Assembly (NCBI GenBank): GCA_013141455.1
Contig: JABFQW010000003.1
Span: 32,473 to 96,472 of the forward strand
Reading direction: 5' to 3'
DNA: 64,000 nt
Source of the DNA: Bacteroidales bacterium
Lineage (GTDB): Bacteria; Bacteroidota; Bacteroidia; Bacteroidales; F082
Shown: one piece after another, positions 25,929 through 34,971 of the stretch
Numbering within the stretch: the stretch's first letter is position 1
How the letters are laid out: each line of letters opens with the position of its first letter
Position numbers and translations under genes: made by a program
The notes under the pieces: generated by a model
What the model was told of the DNA's origin: nothing
The model's database searches: none
The model's input: only the letters and a program-made list of their open reading frames with translations

Positions 25929-28340
25929 ATGTATCTGACTCAACTGAAAATAGCGTTACGCAATATTTTTAAACACAAAATTTCATCCATTGTAAATGTG
26001 TTTGGACTGGCGATCGGATTGGCGAGTTTCATCCTGATCCTGTTGTATGTGGTGGATGAATTAAGTTATGACAAGCAGCATAAAAACGCTGATTCAATAT
26101 ATCGTTTGGTAAGCATTTCCGATTTCGAAGGCGTTGGTGAGGAATCGGCCAGTGCACCATTTCCGGTAGCTCCAACGCTTGTGAATGAGTTTCCCGGAAT
26201 GATAGAACGTGTGGTGAGGCTGTTTAATTTTCAGGCGCCGCGAAGCCTGATTCAATTGGATGAAAAAGTATATAACGAAAGGAGATTGTTTTTCGCCGAT
26301 TCGAATTTCTTTCAGATGTTCGATTACAATTTCATTTATGGTGATCCACAAATTGCTTTAAATGAAGCATTTGCTGTTGTTATCACCAAAGAGACAGCCG
26401 AAAAGTATTTTGGAAGAGAGAATCCGATGGGGAAACTTTTCCGATACGAAGGAAACTTTGATTTAAAAGTTACCGGTGTTATCGACAAGGTGCCATCAAC
26501 CTCTCATTTCACCTGGGATTTTATGGTTTCCATGTCATCGGCAAAAACGATGTTTCGCGGAAAACTTCCCGAAACATGGGTCTGGAACCCATGCTGGACC
26601 TATATTCAGTTGAAACAAGGTGTAAAACAATCACAATTGGAAGCGGCTTTTCCCGAATTTGTGAAGAAATTCTATTACGATGCTTCCAAAACAAGTATCC
26701 GACTGTATCTTCAAAAATTGACAGATATTCACCTTTTTTCTCATCTCGATTATGAGATCGAACCGAATGGAAACAACAGCTATGTACATATTTTATCCAC
26801 CATAGCCATCTTTTTACTGATGATTGCAACCATCAATTTTATGAATCTGAGCACTGCCACCTCCGGTTCGCGTACGGTTGAAATCGGAATGAAAAAAGTG
26901 ATCGGAGCTGAACGGTGGCAACTCGTAGCTCAGTTTCTGGGCGAGGCTTTGATCATCAGTTTTCTGGCTCTTTTATTAGCACTGCTTATGGTTGAAATAG
27001 GACTACCCTATTTTAATGTATTGGCTAATAAACAGTTAAGCTTAAGTCTGTTTCTCAAACCACTTTGGTTCTTTGTTCTTTTCATGATAGGTTTATTAAC
27101 AGGTCTTCTATCGGGATTGTATCCTGCTTTTTACCTTTCATCTTTTCAGCCATTACTCGTGTTGAAGGGACACTTTACAGGTAGTCTGCGTACAGGACTG
27201 GCACGTAAGATATTGGTTGTCATACAATTCACCATTTCCATCGGGTTAATTGTGAGTACATTAACAGCGTTCGATCAGCTCCATTTTCTGCGTAATGCCA
27301 ATCTTGGATTTAATAAAGATGCCGTTGTTTTCATTCAGGTGACAAGGAATCCGATTATTCAGCGCTACGAAAGTTTTAAAAATGAACTCCTTGCCAATCC
27401 TGATATCAAGGCTGTTACCTGTGTTGATGATATTTTTGGTGTATCCCACAACACCCATGAATTTCGTCCCGAAGGCGTACCGGAAGATGAATGGCAGTTT
27501 TATCCGGCCCTGATCGTTGATGAAGATTTTATCAAAACATTTGATATTCAAATTGTTGCCGGACGTGATTATAATCGTAACAACAAAACAGATGCAGCAA
27601 ATGCCATGCTGATTAACGAAGCCATGGTAAAATATATGGGTTGGGGTAGCAATGAAAACGCAATCGGTAAGAAATTCAAATCACTCGGTGGTGAAGAACG
27701 TGTGATTGGTGTATTTAAAGATTTCAATGCAACCTCGCTGCACACGGCAGCTTCGCCATTTGTGTTGAATATTAAAGAAGACGATCGTGCCAGGTTCTTC
27801 TTTCTGAAGTTTGTTGCGATAAGAATCGTTGGTGGTAATTATGCAAAAACCATGGCCGATATCGAGAAAACATTCAACCAATATGCACCAGGCAGGCCTT
27901 TTGAGTACAGTTTCCTTTCGGATGAACTGAACAAACAATATATCGAAGAAACACGACTGAGCAAGTTTTCGCTCGGGCTGACCCTATTGATCATTTTTGT
28001 TGCCGGGCTTGGACTGTTTGGATTGGTTTCCTACATGATCGCCCAACGCAACCGCGAAATATGTATCCGGTTAACTGTCGGGGCCGGATTAAAAAATATG
28101 TTTGTGCTGTTTTCGAAAGAATATCTCTGGTTAATCATTTTGTCGAATCTTATTGCCTGGCCTGTTTCGTGGCTGATGTTGCATCGCTGGCTCGAAAACT
28201 TTGCTTATCATATTAACCTGAGTATCGGATATTTTGTCGTTGCCGGTTTGGTTTCGGTTTTGATGACGCTGAGTATCATCTTATGGCGAACAACTTCGGC
28301 AATTCGCTCTAATCCATTGCAGGCCCTGCGTTGGGAATAA
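25929..28340 (+). CDS. FtsX-like ABC transporter permease, second of two
   Basis: An 803-residue permease with the same architecture as the one before it: an N-terminal helix, periplasmic domain, helices around 285-400 with SRTVEIGMKKVIGAERWQLV, a second periplasmic domain, and three C-terminal helices with RNREICIRLTVGAG. Sequence identity between the two permeases is visibly low outside the motifs, so they probably form a heterodimer rather than being a recent duplication. It is the last gene of the operon. Confidence 0.9.
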   Translation: MYLTQLKIALRNIFKHKISSIVNVFGLAIGLASFILILLYVVDELSYDKQHKNADSIYRLVSISDFEGVGEESASAPFPVAPTLVNEFPGMIERVVRLFNFQAPRSLIQLDEKVYNERRLFFADSNFFQMFDYNFIYGDPQIALNEAFAVVITKETAEKYFGRENPMGKLFRYEGNFDLKVTGVIDKVPSTSHFTWDFMVSMSSAKTMFRGKLPETWVWNPCWTYIQLKQGVKQSQLEAAFPEFVKKFYYDASKTSIRLYLQKLTDIHLFSHLDYEIEPNGNNSYVHILSTIAIFLLMIATINFMNLSTATSGSRTVEIGMKKVIGAERWQLVAQFLGEALIISFLALLLALLMVEIGLPYFNVLANKQLSLSLFLKPLWFFVLFMIGLLTGLLSGLYPAFYLSSFQPLLVLKGHFTGSLRTGLARKILVVIQFTISIGLIVSTLTAFDQLHFLRNANLGFNKDAVVFIQVTRNPIIQRYESFKNELLANPDIKAVTCVDDIFGVSHNTHEFRPEGVPEDEWQFYPALIVDEDFIKTFDIQIVAGRDYNRNNKTDAANAMLINEAMVKYMGWGSNENAIGKKFKSLGGEERVIGVFKDFNATSLHTAASPFVLNIKEDDRARFFFLKFVAIRIVGGNYAKTMADIEKTFNQYAPGRPFEYSFLSDELNKQYIEETRLSKFSLGLTLLIIFVAGLGLFGLVSYMIAQRNREICIRLTVGAGLKNMFVLFSKEYLWLIILSNLIAWPVSWLMLHRWLENFAYHINLSIGYFVVAGLVSVLMTLSIILWRTTSAIRSNPLQALRWE

Positions 28341-28413
28341 CCTTACCATTTCCGCTGAAACTTTTTGCCCTAAACGTTGTTTATTTTGATGACCATTGAC
28401 TATCCAAATACAA

Positions 28414-29289
28414 ATGACGCGGGAATCGTTTCTTAAAACATTGACATTTACAACATTAACTATGACATCATTGAAACTTTCGGCATTGGGAAGCCTTTCA
28501 ACCGATTTGGACGAAACTTCACGACTACCGGTTTTGTTTGTCGGACACGGTAATCCGATGAACGCGATCGAAGAAAATGAATTCGTTACCGGCTGGCGAA
28601 CCATGATTGAAAAAGTGGAAAGACCCAATGCCATACTTTGTATTTCAGCCCATTGGGAAACGCAGGGAACCTTTGTCACTGCCATGAACAATCCCAGAAC
28701 CATACACGATTTCGGTGGCTTCCCTCAGAAACTCTTTGATATTCAATACAATGCACCAGGTAGCCCCGAATTGGCATCATTCATGAAAGAAACTATCAAA
28801 TCAACCGATGTACAACCCGATTACGCCTGGGGACTGGATCATGGATGCTGGTCGGTGATCAGACAAATGTATCCGATGGCCGACATCCCGGTGATTCAGT
28901 TGAGTATTGATTACACAAAAAATCCCGTTTTTCATTTCGCGCTGGCAAAAGAATTGGCCGCCCTACGCAGGAAAGGCGTGTTGATCATTGGGAGTGGTAA
29001 TATGGTTCACAACCTACGGAAAGTCGATTGGGAAAAAGAAAATTCGGGTTACGATTGGGCGATTGAGGCCAACGAAGGATTCAAAAAGATGATTTTAAAC
29101 GATGAGGTTGACAAACTCACGAAACCGAAAGAATTATCATCGGCTTTTCAGTTGGCCATTCCCACTCCCGAACATTATATTCCTTTATTGTACACCTTGG
29201 GATTGAAGGAAAAAGACGAAGAAACTGTGTTTTACAACGACGCATTGGTCATGGGCTCACTTTCGATGACTTCGTTGAAAATAGGATAA
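28414..29289 (+). CDS. ygiD: DODA-type extradiol ring-cleavage dioxygenase
   Basis: A protein of about 291 residues of the 4,5-DOPA dioxygenase (YgiD) family, homologous to LigB-type enzymes. Metal-ligand histidines are visible in VLFVGHGNPM, ISAHWETQGT and GSGNMVHNLR, and the family block YAWGLDHGCWSVIRQMYP is present. The N-terminal 30 residues before the first motif are hydrophobic-rich (FLKTLTFTTLTMTSLKLSALG), so export is possible. ATG 28414 is used because the earlier in-frame codon at 28396 is TTG. The physiological catechol substrate is unknown. Confidence 0.88.
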   Translation: MTRESFLKTLTFTTLTMTSLKLSALGSLSTDLDETSRLPVLFVGHGNPMNAIEENEFVTGWRTMIEKVERPNAILCISAHWETQGTFVTAMNNPRTIHDFGGFPQKLFDIQYNAPGSPELASFMKETIKSTDVQPDYAWGLDHGCWSVIRQMYPMADIPVIQLSIDYTKNPVFHFALAKELAALRRKGVLIIGSGNMVHNLRKVDWEKENSGYDWAIEANEGFKKMILNDEVDKLTKPKELSSAFQLAIPTPEHYIPLLYTLGLKEKDEETVFYNDALVMGSLSMTSLKIG

Positions 29290-29352
29290 TTAATCATGAC
29301 TTTCGATGAAATTTACAGGATTCCCCGAAAAAAATGTTTGAAGATCAAAACA

Positions 29353-29505
29353 TGAGCCAACTCCGAAAAGCCATATATTGCCACCAATTCACAAAAACAC
29401 TAAATTTCACCAAAGGTAAAACACTAATTTTGAAGTCTTGGTGCATTTTGGTGATCTGGAGTTTTAGTGGCATTTCTTCTTTTATCAGTTTTCGGAGTGG
29501 GCTCA
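29353..29505. repeat. Dispersed ~155-bp foldback repeat, copy 1
   Basis: The ends are inverted repeats: GAGCCAACTCCGAAAA (29354-29369) and TTTTCGGAGTGGGCTC (29489-29504), one mismatch. The interior is also an imperfect palindrome (TTGCCACC...AAATTTCACCAAA against TTTTGGTGA...TTTTAGTGGCA). A second copy lies at 63407-63562. No transposase is encoded. The right end stops 4 bp before the DUF1697 start codon. Confidence 0.85.
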
Positions 29506-29508
29506 AAC

Positions 29509-30066
29509 ATGAATAAAACAACAAAAACTTATTTTGCCTTACTACGAGGTATCAATGTGGGCGGTAAAAATATGCTCCCGATGGTTAGCTTAAAGAAACT
29601 ATTTGAACAAATTGGTTTCACATCAGTTACAACCTATCTGCAAAGCGGAAACGTAGTATTCCGATCGGTCATGACCGACGAAAAACAGATTGAAATCATA
29701 CTAAAACAATCCATCCATGAAAATTTCGGATTGCTGATTGAAGTGTTTGTAAAGCAGACAAATGTCTTGACAGGGCTTATTGATCAAAATCCATTCAATA
29801 ACCGTGTGGAACTTGAAAGTGATAAAACCGGACTGGTATTTCTGTCGGGAATTCCATCACCGGAAGGTATCGAAAAGCTAAGCACATATGAAGTTCAGCC
29901 TGATGAATACTTCATTTTCCGGGATTATGTTTTTATTTATTGTCCGAATGGCTTTGGCCGTGCACGAATTACCAATGCTGTGCTGGAATCGAAATTGAAA
30001 CTTAAATCAACGATCCGTAACTGGAAAACAATTCAGGCTTTGGCAAAAATCAGTACGACAGTATAG
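29509..30066 (+). CDS. DUF1697 family protein
   Basis: A 185-residue cytoplasmic protein. It opens with the family signature YFALLRGINVGGKNMLPM, then LKKLFEQIGFTSVTTYLQSGNVVF, and ends with TNAVLESKLKLKSTIRNWKT, which is diagnostic for DUF1697. The function of the family is unknown. The frame is open further upstream to 29467, but those codons come from the foldback repeat (the same translated string appears near 63519), so ATG 29509 is the real start. Confidence 0.85.
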   Translation: MNKTTKTYFALLRGINVGGKNMLPMVSLKKLFEQIGFTSVTTYLQSGNVVFRSVMTDEKQIEIILKQSIHENFGLLIEVFVKQTNVLTGLIDQNPFNNRVELESDKTGLVFLSGIPSPEGIEKLSTYEVQPDEYFIFRDYVFIYCPNGFGRARITNAVLESKLKLKSTIRNWKTIQALAKISTTV

Positions 30067-30097
30067 TTCAGGTTAAAAAAAGTTTCAAGTTTGAATC

Positions 30098-30132
30098 ATC
30101 TCCGAAAAGCCAAACATCAGTATTTGGAGTGG
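30098..30132. repeat. Possible degenerate remnant of the foldback repeat
   Basis: CATCTCCGAAAAGCC ... TTTGGAGTGG resembles the two ends of the 155-bp foldback element with the interior missing. It lies 30 bp after the DUF1697 gene, so that gene is flanked by related sequences. Confidence 0.35.
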
Positions 30133-30214
30133 ACGCAAGGAAATATTTTACAGGCTTTCTCAATGTTCCTCAAAGATTTAAGAAAGCATTAACATTATTC
30201 GTCATATAAAACTG

Positions 30215-30222
30215 TATTTTTG
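30215..30222 (+). promoter_or_regulatory. Predicted -7 promoter box for the metal module
   Basis: TATTTTTG matches TAnnTTTG, only 8 bp before ATG 30231, implying a very short or absent leader. Confidence 0.4.
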
Positions 30223-30230
30223 TTCCCGTT

Positions 30231-30719
30231 ATGAAGCACATCAGCATATTTACACGATCGGTTTCTATCGTATTGACGCTCATCATTTTCGTCAGTTCGA
30301 TCGGTCTTACCGTGAATGCACATTACTGCGCTTCAACCAAAACCTTGCTAAAATCGGTACTTACTTCGGATCTCGATTGTAAGTATGAGAATCCGGGTAC
30401 TGCTTGTCATTCCAAAACCGAACAGAAAAAAGCCACGAAATCGTGTTGCGCGCAGGTAGTTTCTGTTCCTGTCAAACACGATTGCTGTTCCGATTTCAGT
30501 CATTACTATAAAATAAGTATTGACGTTGACATTGCGAATGAAAAACCACAGATTATCCAGTATTTCGCGCTGATTGTTAATCCATTGATACGCACTGTGC
30601 TTGTTGATGATCAGACAGACCAAATCATTGCCGATCTTCCGGATGATATTCCCATATTCCTTTCCGGCAAAACACTTCTCACTTCTATTCATCAACTGAA
30701 GATTGATTTACACTGCTAA
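30231..30719 (+). CDS. HYC_CC_PP-type secreted Cys-rich protein
   Basis: A 162-residue protein with an N-terminal hydrophobic signal segment (about 9-29), then the family's AHYC motif (His31-Cys33), a spaced Cys, and two Cys-Cys pairs (KSCCAQV and HDCCSDF, near 72 and 86). This layout defines the HYC_CC_PP family of Bacteroidota. The final Pro-Pro motif is not clear here. The family has no established function. It stands immediately upstream of a TonB receptor with its own Cys-Cys motif and a metal-binding HMA protein, so a role in metal capture at the cell surface or periplasm is likely (inference). Confidence 0.75.
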   Translation: MKHISIFTRSVSIVLTLIIFVSSIGLTVNAHYCASTKTLLKSVLTSDLDCKYENPGTACHSKTEQKKATKSCCAQVVSVPVKHDCCSDFSHYYKISIDVDIANEKPQIIQYFALIVNPLIRTVLVDDQTDQIIADLPDDIPIFLSGKTLLTSIHQLKIDLHC

Positions 30720-30783
30720 AAATCATCCAGTCACTGACTGTAAATTATTGATTATTAAGCAGCATTAAATCAAATCTTCTACT

Positions 30784-32994
30784 ATGAAAAAATTCAGAAT
30801 ATTATTACTATTGATTGTACCCATCCTGTTTTCGTCACAGCTCAATGCACAGGCGATACGGGGTACAGTTTTTGAATCGGGTGAGCCGAAACCTGCTCCT
30901 TTGCCAGGTGTAAACATTTATTGGTCTGGAACCCAGCAAGGAACGGTATCGGATGAAAACGGGCAGTTCAGTCTGCCAGCATCAAAAGATGCCCATATGC
31001 TGATATTCAGTTTTGTGGGTTTTTTGAACGACACCCTGCATGTGAATGGCGATGAAGGAAGGATCAGTCATACCATGAGTAAATCAATCATGCTTGGTGA
31101 GGTGGAGGTTTCTACCCGTGCCAAAACTTCCTTCGTTTCGAGGATGAGCACCGTGAATTCCACCACCATCACTTCAGGCGAATTGACCAAAGCGGCTTGT
31201 TGTAACCTTTCGGAAAGTTTCGAAACAAGTGCCAGTGTGGCTGTTTCATACAGCGATGCCATAACCGGAGCAAAACAGATCGAAATGCTTGGATTGTCGG
31301 GTATCTATACACAGATGATGGCCGAAAACATTCCGAATTTGCGTGGCTTAGCCACTTCTTTTGGCTTGAATTATGTTCCCGGAAGCTGGATGCAATCCAT
31401 TCAGGTGTCGAAAGGCGCCTCTTCGGTGATCAACGGTTATGAATCGATCAGCGGTCAGATCAATGTGGAATACAAAAAACCAAAAGACAGCGAACGTTTC
31501 TTCCTGAACCTCTACCAGGATCAGATGGGCCGTTCGGAAATCAATTTCAATGCAAAAATCCCGGTGAATAAAAGCTTTAAAACGATGGTGTTGGGACATG
31601 TCAGTCACAATAATTCGGACCACGACGGCAACCACGATAGCTTTATGGATGACCCGGTTTATACGCAGTATAACCTATACAACCGCTGGGAATTCAAACA
31701 CAAACGCTTCGAAGGTCAGTTCGGCATCAAAGGGATGAAGGAAAACCGCGATGGCGGACAGCTTACCTTCGACAAGGACAAGCCACGCGATACATCGAAC
31801 GGTTACGGGGTGAAATTAGCCACCGACCGCTATGAATCATTTCTGAAGACCGGCTATATCTTTAGCAGACCGGCTACCAGCCTGGGTATCCAGCAACAAT
31901 TCGTTTACCATCACCTGAATTCGTTTTTTGGTTTGAACGACTACACGGCTGAACAATATTCGTATTATGGCAATGCGCTGTTTCAGTCATTTATCGGCAA
32001 TACAAAACACACCTACACAACCGGAATCAGTTTTATTTACGACAAATTTAATGAACAACTGAACGATAGCCTTTTCAGCCGGATTGAACGTGTGCCGGGA
32101 GTATTCTATCAATATACATACAGCGACGGCCACAAACTGAATGTGATTGCCGGCCTGAGGGCCGATCATCATTCCATCTTTGGCTTGTTTTTCACACCGC
32201 GCGTCCATCTTCGTTACAGTTTCAACGAAAGCCTTATTCTTCGGTTGTCGGCTGGTAAAGGCGCCCGCTCGACGAATGTGTTAGCCGAAAATACCTCACT
32301 GCTGGCTTCATCCCGGCGAATTGTATACCGTCAGGTTCCGCAATTGGAAGATGCATGGAATTACGGCATCAACCTGAGCAAGCATTTCGAAGTACAAAAC
32401 CGTGAGTTGACCGTGAATGTTGATGTATATCGCACCGATTTCATCAACCAGGTTGTCGTTGATCGTGACTCCGACATCAACCGGATAATCATCTATAATC
32501 TGGATGGTGTATCGTATTCAAACAGCGCACAGATTGAGGCCAACTATGAGTTGATCAAAGGTTTGGATGTTACGGCTGCCTTCAGATATAACGATGTGAA
32601 GATGACTTTTGAAAATTCGTTGCTCGAAAAACCACTTGTGAACAAATACCGGGCGCTCGTGAATTTGTCGTATAAAACGAACCTGAACAGATGGCAGTTC
32701 GACTTCACCTCACAGTTCAATGGCCAGACGAGATTGCCGTCCACGTTGGCGAATCCTGAAAAATACCAACGTAAGGATTACTCGCCAGCCTATACCATTC
32801 TCAATGCGCAAATCACCCGTTATTTCAAAAAGTGGAATGTGTATCTGGGAAGCGAGAATATGACGAACTTCAAACAGCATCACCCGATCGTTGCGGCGAA
32901 GGAGCCTTTTGGCCAGTATTTCGATTCGTCGATGATCTGGGGACCAGTCACCGGAATACGCATTTATGCCGGATTAAGGTTTACTATTGAGTAA
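30784..32994 (+). CDS. TonB-dependent receptor with Cys-Cys motif, probable metal transporter
   Basis: A 736-residue outer-membrane receptor. A signal peptide (ending at NAQA) is followed by a carboxypeptidase-like regulatory domain (about 22-105, IRGTVFES...GVNIYWSGTQQGTVSDENGQFSLPA), a plug domain beginning about residue 135 and a C-terminal barrel. At the start of the plug is LTKAACCNLSESFETSASV, a Cys-Cys pair that I recall from receptors encoded beside HYC_CC_PP and HMA proteins. Together with those neighbours this points to transport of copper or another thiophilic metal. Its stop codon overlaps a dispersed repeat. Confidence 0.85.
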   Translation: MKKFRILLLLIVPILFSSQLNAQAIRGTVFESGEPKPAPLPGVNIYWSGTQQGTVSDENGQFSLPASKDAHMLIFSFVGFLNDTLHVNGDEGRISHTMSKSIMLGEVEVSTRAKTSFVSRMSTVNSTTITSGELTKAACCNLSESFETSASVAVSYSDAITGAKQIEMLGLSGIYTQMMAENIPNLRGLATSFGLNYVPGSWMQSIQVSKGASSVINGYESISGQINVEYKKPKDSERFFLNLYQDQMGRSEINFNAKIPVNKSFKTMVLGHVSHNNSDHDGNHDSFMDDPVYTQYNLYNRWEFKHKRFEGQFGIKGMKENRDGGQLTFDKDKPRDTSNGYGVKLATDRYESFLKTGYIFSRPATSLGIQQQFVYHHLNSFFGLNDYTAEQYSYYGNALFQSFIGNTKHTYTTGISFIYDKFNEQLNDSLFSRIERVPGVFYQYTYSDGHKLNVIAGLRADHHSIFGLFFTPRVHLRYSFNESLILRLSAGKGARSTNVLAENTSLLASSRRIVYRQVPQLEDAWNYGINLSKHFEVQNRELTVNVDVYRTDFINQVVVDRDSDINRIIIYNLDGVSYSNSAQIEANYELIKGLDVTAAFRYNDVKMTFENSLLEKPLVNKYRALVNLSYKTNLNRWQFDFTSQFNGQTRLPSTLANPEKYQRKDYSPAYTILNAQITRYFKKWNVYLGSENMTNFKQHHPIVAAKEPFGQYFDSSMIWGPVTGIRIYAGLRFTIE

Positions 32995-33060
32995 TTCCCC
33001 TCCATTGGAGTGATGTCTGAAGGACGGGGTGGTAAAAAAACCAACTCGTCCGCAGGACAA
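32992..33060 (+). repeat. Dispersed CCCCTCCATTGGAG repeat, copy 3
   Basis: TAATTCCCCTCCATTGGAG begins at the stop codon of the TonB receptor gene. It continues into GGACGGGGTGGT (33033-33042 region), six A bases and ACCAACTCGTCC, which can pair as an imperfect hairpin. It matches copies after comM and menD. Confidence 0.7.
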
Positions 33061-33086
33061 AGTATATTAATAAAGATTAATAATTG

Positions 33087-33094
33087 TAATTTTG
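33087..33094 (+). promoter_or_regulatory. Predicted -7 promoter box for the HMA gene
   Basis: TAATTTTG matches TAnnTTTG, 20 bp before ATG 33115. The HMA gene may therefore be expressed apart from the receptor. Confidence 0.4.
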
Positions 33095-33114
33095 AATGAT
33101 CAAATACCTATAAA

Positions 33115-33477
33115 ATGAAGACATACAGCATATTACTTAGCCTGTTATTTATGGCTATGATTCTTGGGCCGGTTGCTATGCAAGCCCAGGATACGAAAAG
33201 TAAAACCGAAAAAGTTGAGATCAAAACCTCTGCTATCTGCGATCAGTGTAAGGAACGTATCGAAAAAAATATGGCTTTTGAAAAAGGCGTAACAGCAGTA
33301 TCATTAGATTCAGAGACCAAAATCCTCACGGTTGAGTTTAAAAAAGGGAAGACTGACAAGGAGAAACTAAAAAAAGCGGTTTCAAAAATCGGTTACGATG
33401 CCGATGAAGTACCGGCCGATCCCAAAGCCTACGACCGCCTCCCCTCCTGTTGCAAAAAGGATGTTGCACCGCATTGA
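33115..33477 (+). CDS. Periplasmic heavy-metal-associated (HMA) protein
   Basis: A 120-residue protein with a signal peptide (cleavage near MQAQ) and a single HMA domain (about 32-100) carrying the metal-binding AICDQCKERI (Cys42 and Cys45). A C-terminal Cys-Cys pair (LPSCCKKD, 112-113) follows. HMA domains bind Cu(I) or similar soft metals. Being exported, it would act as a periplasmic metallochaperone or scavenger. It completes a three-gene module with the Cys-rich secreted protein and the Cys-Cys TonB receptor. Confidence 0.88.
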   Translation: MKTYSILLSLLFMAMILGPVAMQAQDTKSKTEKVEIKTSAICDQCKERIEKNMAFEKGVTAVSLDSETKILTVEFKKGKTDKEKLKKAVSKIGYDADEVPADPKAYDRLPSCCKKDVAPH

Positions 33478-33642
33478 GGAAATTTATTTTTGGAAGCAAC
33501 ACGCAGGGGCGGATTGCGGGCGATTTCCTGTCAAGCCGAAAAACAGCCTAAGCGGAAAGGATGCACACCGAAAACCACCGCTGCCGAACTTACTGGGTTG
33601 CTGATGTTATATGCCGTTTTTAATTCTGTCTATAGTTACGCT
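33478..33642. other. Spacer without recognised gene
   Basis: The 165 bp between the convergent HMA gene and the first minus-strand accessory gene hold no convincing ORF, terminator or repeat. It marks the change to the minus-strand, A+T-rich region. Confidence 0.4.
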
Positions 33643-34167
33643 CTACATCAAAATTGAACAGAAACCAAAAGCTGTCACTTTTGCCTTCTCGATAAATGTC
33701 TTTATGGTCGTCTTTGAATTAGCGGTTTCATTAGTTAATTCAAATATATAAAGGCTTGGATTTGCCATTTTCTTCTGCCAAAGTAAAAATGAAAAAGATC
33801 TAGTGTCTGGTCTTTGATTGGGAAAATGTAATTCGGATACATTACTAATGGATAATGTGTCGGCGCTAAAGGTTCTTTTAAATTCATATTTATCGCCCAT
33901 GGTACTTGCTCCAAATACTAAGTCAGGAAATACAAGGCCAAGTTCAAATATTTTAATGATTTCAGAGTCAGTGCTGTGAATAATAATAATGCTGTTATCA
34001 AATTTGATTGAGTCCTTAGATACGGTTGTCAGTCCCGTAAATTTTGGAAAGTGTATGTCAGCCGAAAACTCTTTTATTCGTTTCAAACAACTTTTGTTCA
34101 TTTCATTTTGCGAAAATGTTTGGAAAGTCAAGCTAATTAAAAATGTTACAAGTATGTAGGTTCTCAT
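33643..34167 (-). CDS. Secreted protein of unknown function
   Basis: A 174-residue protein with a clear signal peptide (MRTYILVTFLISLTFQTFSQ). The mature part is mixed alpha/beta with no cysteine pattern, repeats or motif that I recognise. It is the first of an unbroken run of minus-strand genes extending to 45.9 kb and is a stand-alone gene. The sequence GACTAACGTC lies just upstream of its start, and a similar GACTAACGCC lies upstream of the pagL-like gene at 44371. Coding potential is supported by the signal peptide and length only. Confidence 0.6.
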   Translation of the reverse strand: MRTYILVTFLISLTFQTFSQNEMNKSCLKRIKEFSADIHFPKFTGLTTVSKDSIKFDNSIIIIHSTDSEIIKIFELGLVFPDLVFGASTMGDKYEFKRTFSADTLSISNVSELHFPNQRPDTRSFSFLLWQKKMANPSLYIFELTNETANSKTTIKTFIEKAKVTAFGFCSILM

Positions 34168-34361
34168 AAATTCTGACTAACGTCAAGTTTTCACATTCAT
34201 AATCAGTGAGTTACTAAATCCTAAATTTTCCGGCATGAGTTCAAACTTACTAATTTATTTTGGATTTGTTTCACAACATATTTTTTATCATCCAGCCTTA
34301 TCACAACCAAATGCCAATCCAATTTCCATTTAAAGTGTAGGTACGAATTTCGTTCAACTGG

Positions 34362-34396
34362 GGCTTCATGCTGTGTCGTGCCGACCATATGAAGCC
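34362..34396. other. Hairpin downstream of an orphan membrane gene
   Basis: GGCTTCAT (34362-34369) and ATGAAGCC (34389-34396) can pair around a 19-nt loop, about 30 bp 3' of the gene at 34427-34846. No T-run follows on either strand, so it is not a standard terminator. Confidence 0.4.
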
Positions 34397-34403
34397 TTAA
34401 TTA

Positions 34404-34951
34404 TTGTAGGCAGTGTTTTATTCTGTTTAGTTTAAATTATTTTCTTTCTCTTCTTCAGTTTCAATGTCGTCAATTTCTTCTGTTTCAAGCATGATTGTAT
34501 TTCCAATTACAGGTTCACATTCATAACTATTAACAAATTCTCTTTTCCTTTTCCATATCACTCGATAAAAATATATCAAGGAGTAAATAATATGAAAGAA
34601 AAAGAAATAAACTCCTGATTTACTATATCTGTCATATTTGAAAAAGAAATATAAGGAATAGAAAAACATGTAAAACATAAGAAGACATAGTATTGCACTA
34701 AAAATTAATATATAAATATTTTGTTCAAATCTAACCCCCTTGGTAAATAAAATTGGTGCAAATAAAGTGACAAATTGCATAACAAAAAGTAAGATGCTTG
34801 CCCAAAAACATACAATTAAGAAATTCAAAAAAGGTTTTGAAATCATTTTTTCAAGTATTAATGTTTTCTAATATTCTTATTCACTTTTCTTCAAGCAATA
34901 AAAAAAATTGTCATGCATAAAGCTACCAAAAAATCTAAACATTGCCTACAA
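34404..34951. repeat. Inverted repeat pair flanking an orphan gene
   Basis: TTGTAGGCAGTGTTT (34404-34418) and AAACATTGCCTACAA (34937-34951) are inverted copies differing at one base, 518 bp apart, with exactly one gene (34427-34846) between them. The arrangement suggests a discrete gene unit. No recombinase is nearby. Confidence 0.6.
34427..34846 (-). CDS. Small membrane protein of unknown function
   Basis: A 139-residue protein with three predicted membrane helices (about 7-33, 43-68 and 80-100) and a strongly acidic C-terminal tail rich in Glu and Asp (EETEEIDDIETEEEKE type). Codon use is very A+T-rich compared with the core genes. No family is recognised. The gene is bracketed by a 15-bp inverted repeat, as if it were a transferable single-gene unit. 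Confidence 0.6.
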   Translation of the reverse strand: MISKPFLNFLIVCFWASILLFVMQFVTLFAPILFTKGVRFEQNIYILIFSAILCLLMFYMFFYSLYFFFKYDRYSKSGVYFFFFHIIYSLIYFYRVIWKRKREFVNSYECEPVIGNTIMLETEEIDDIETEEEKENNLN

Positions 34952-34971
34952 CAAATCACTAATCCCCTTTT

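Noticed and set aside
29334..29516. 60-residue ORF upstream of the DUF1697 gene
   Set aside because: It is produced by the foldback repeat; the same kind of open frame appears in the second copy near 63519, so it is sequence carried by the repeat and not a gene.
33398..33604. 68-residue ORF overlapping the end of the HMA gene
   Set aside because: Its first part is the HMA gene in another frame and the rest has no recognisable features.
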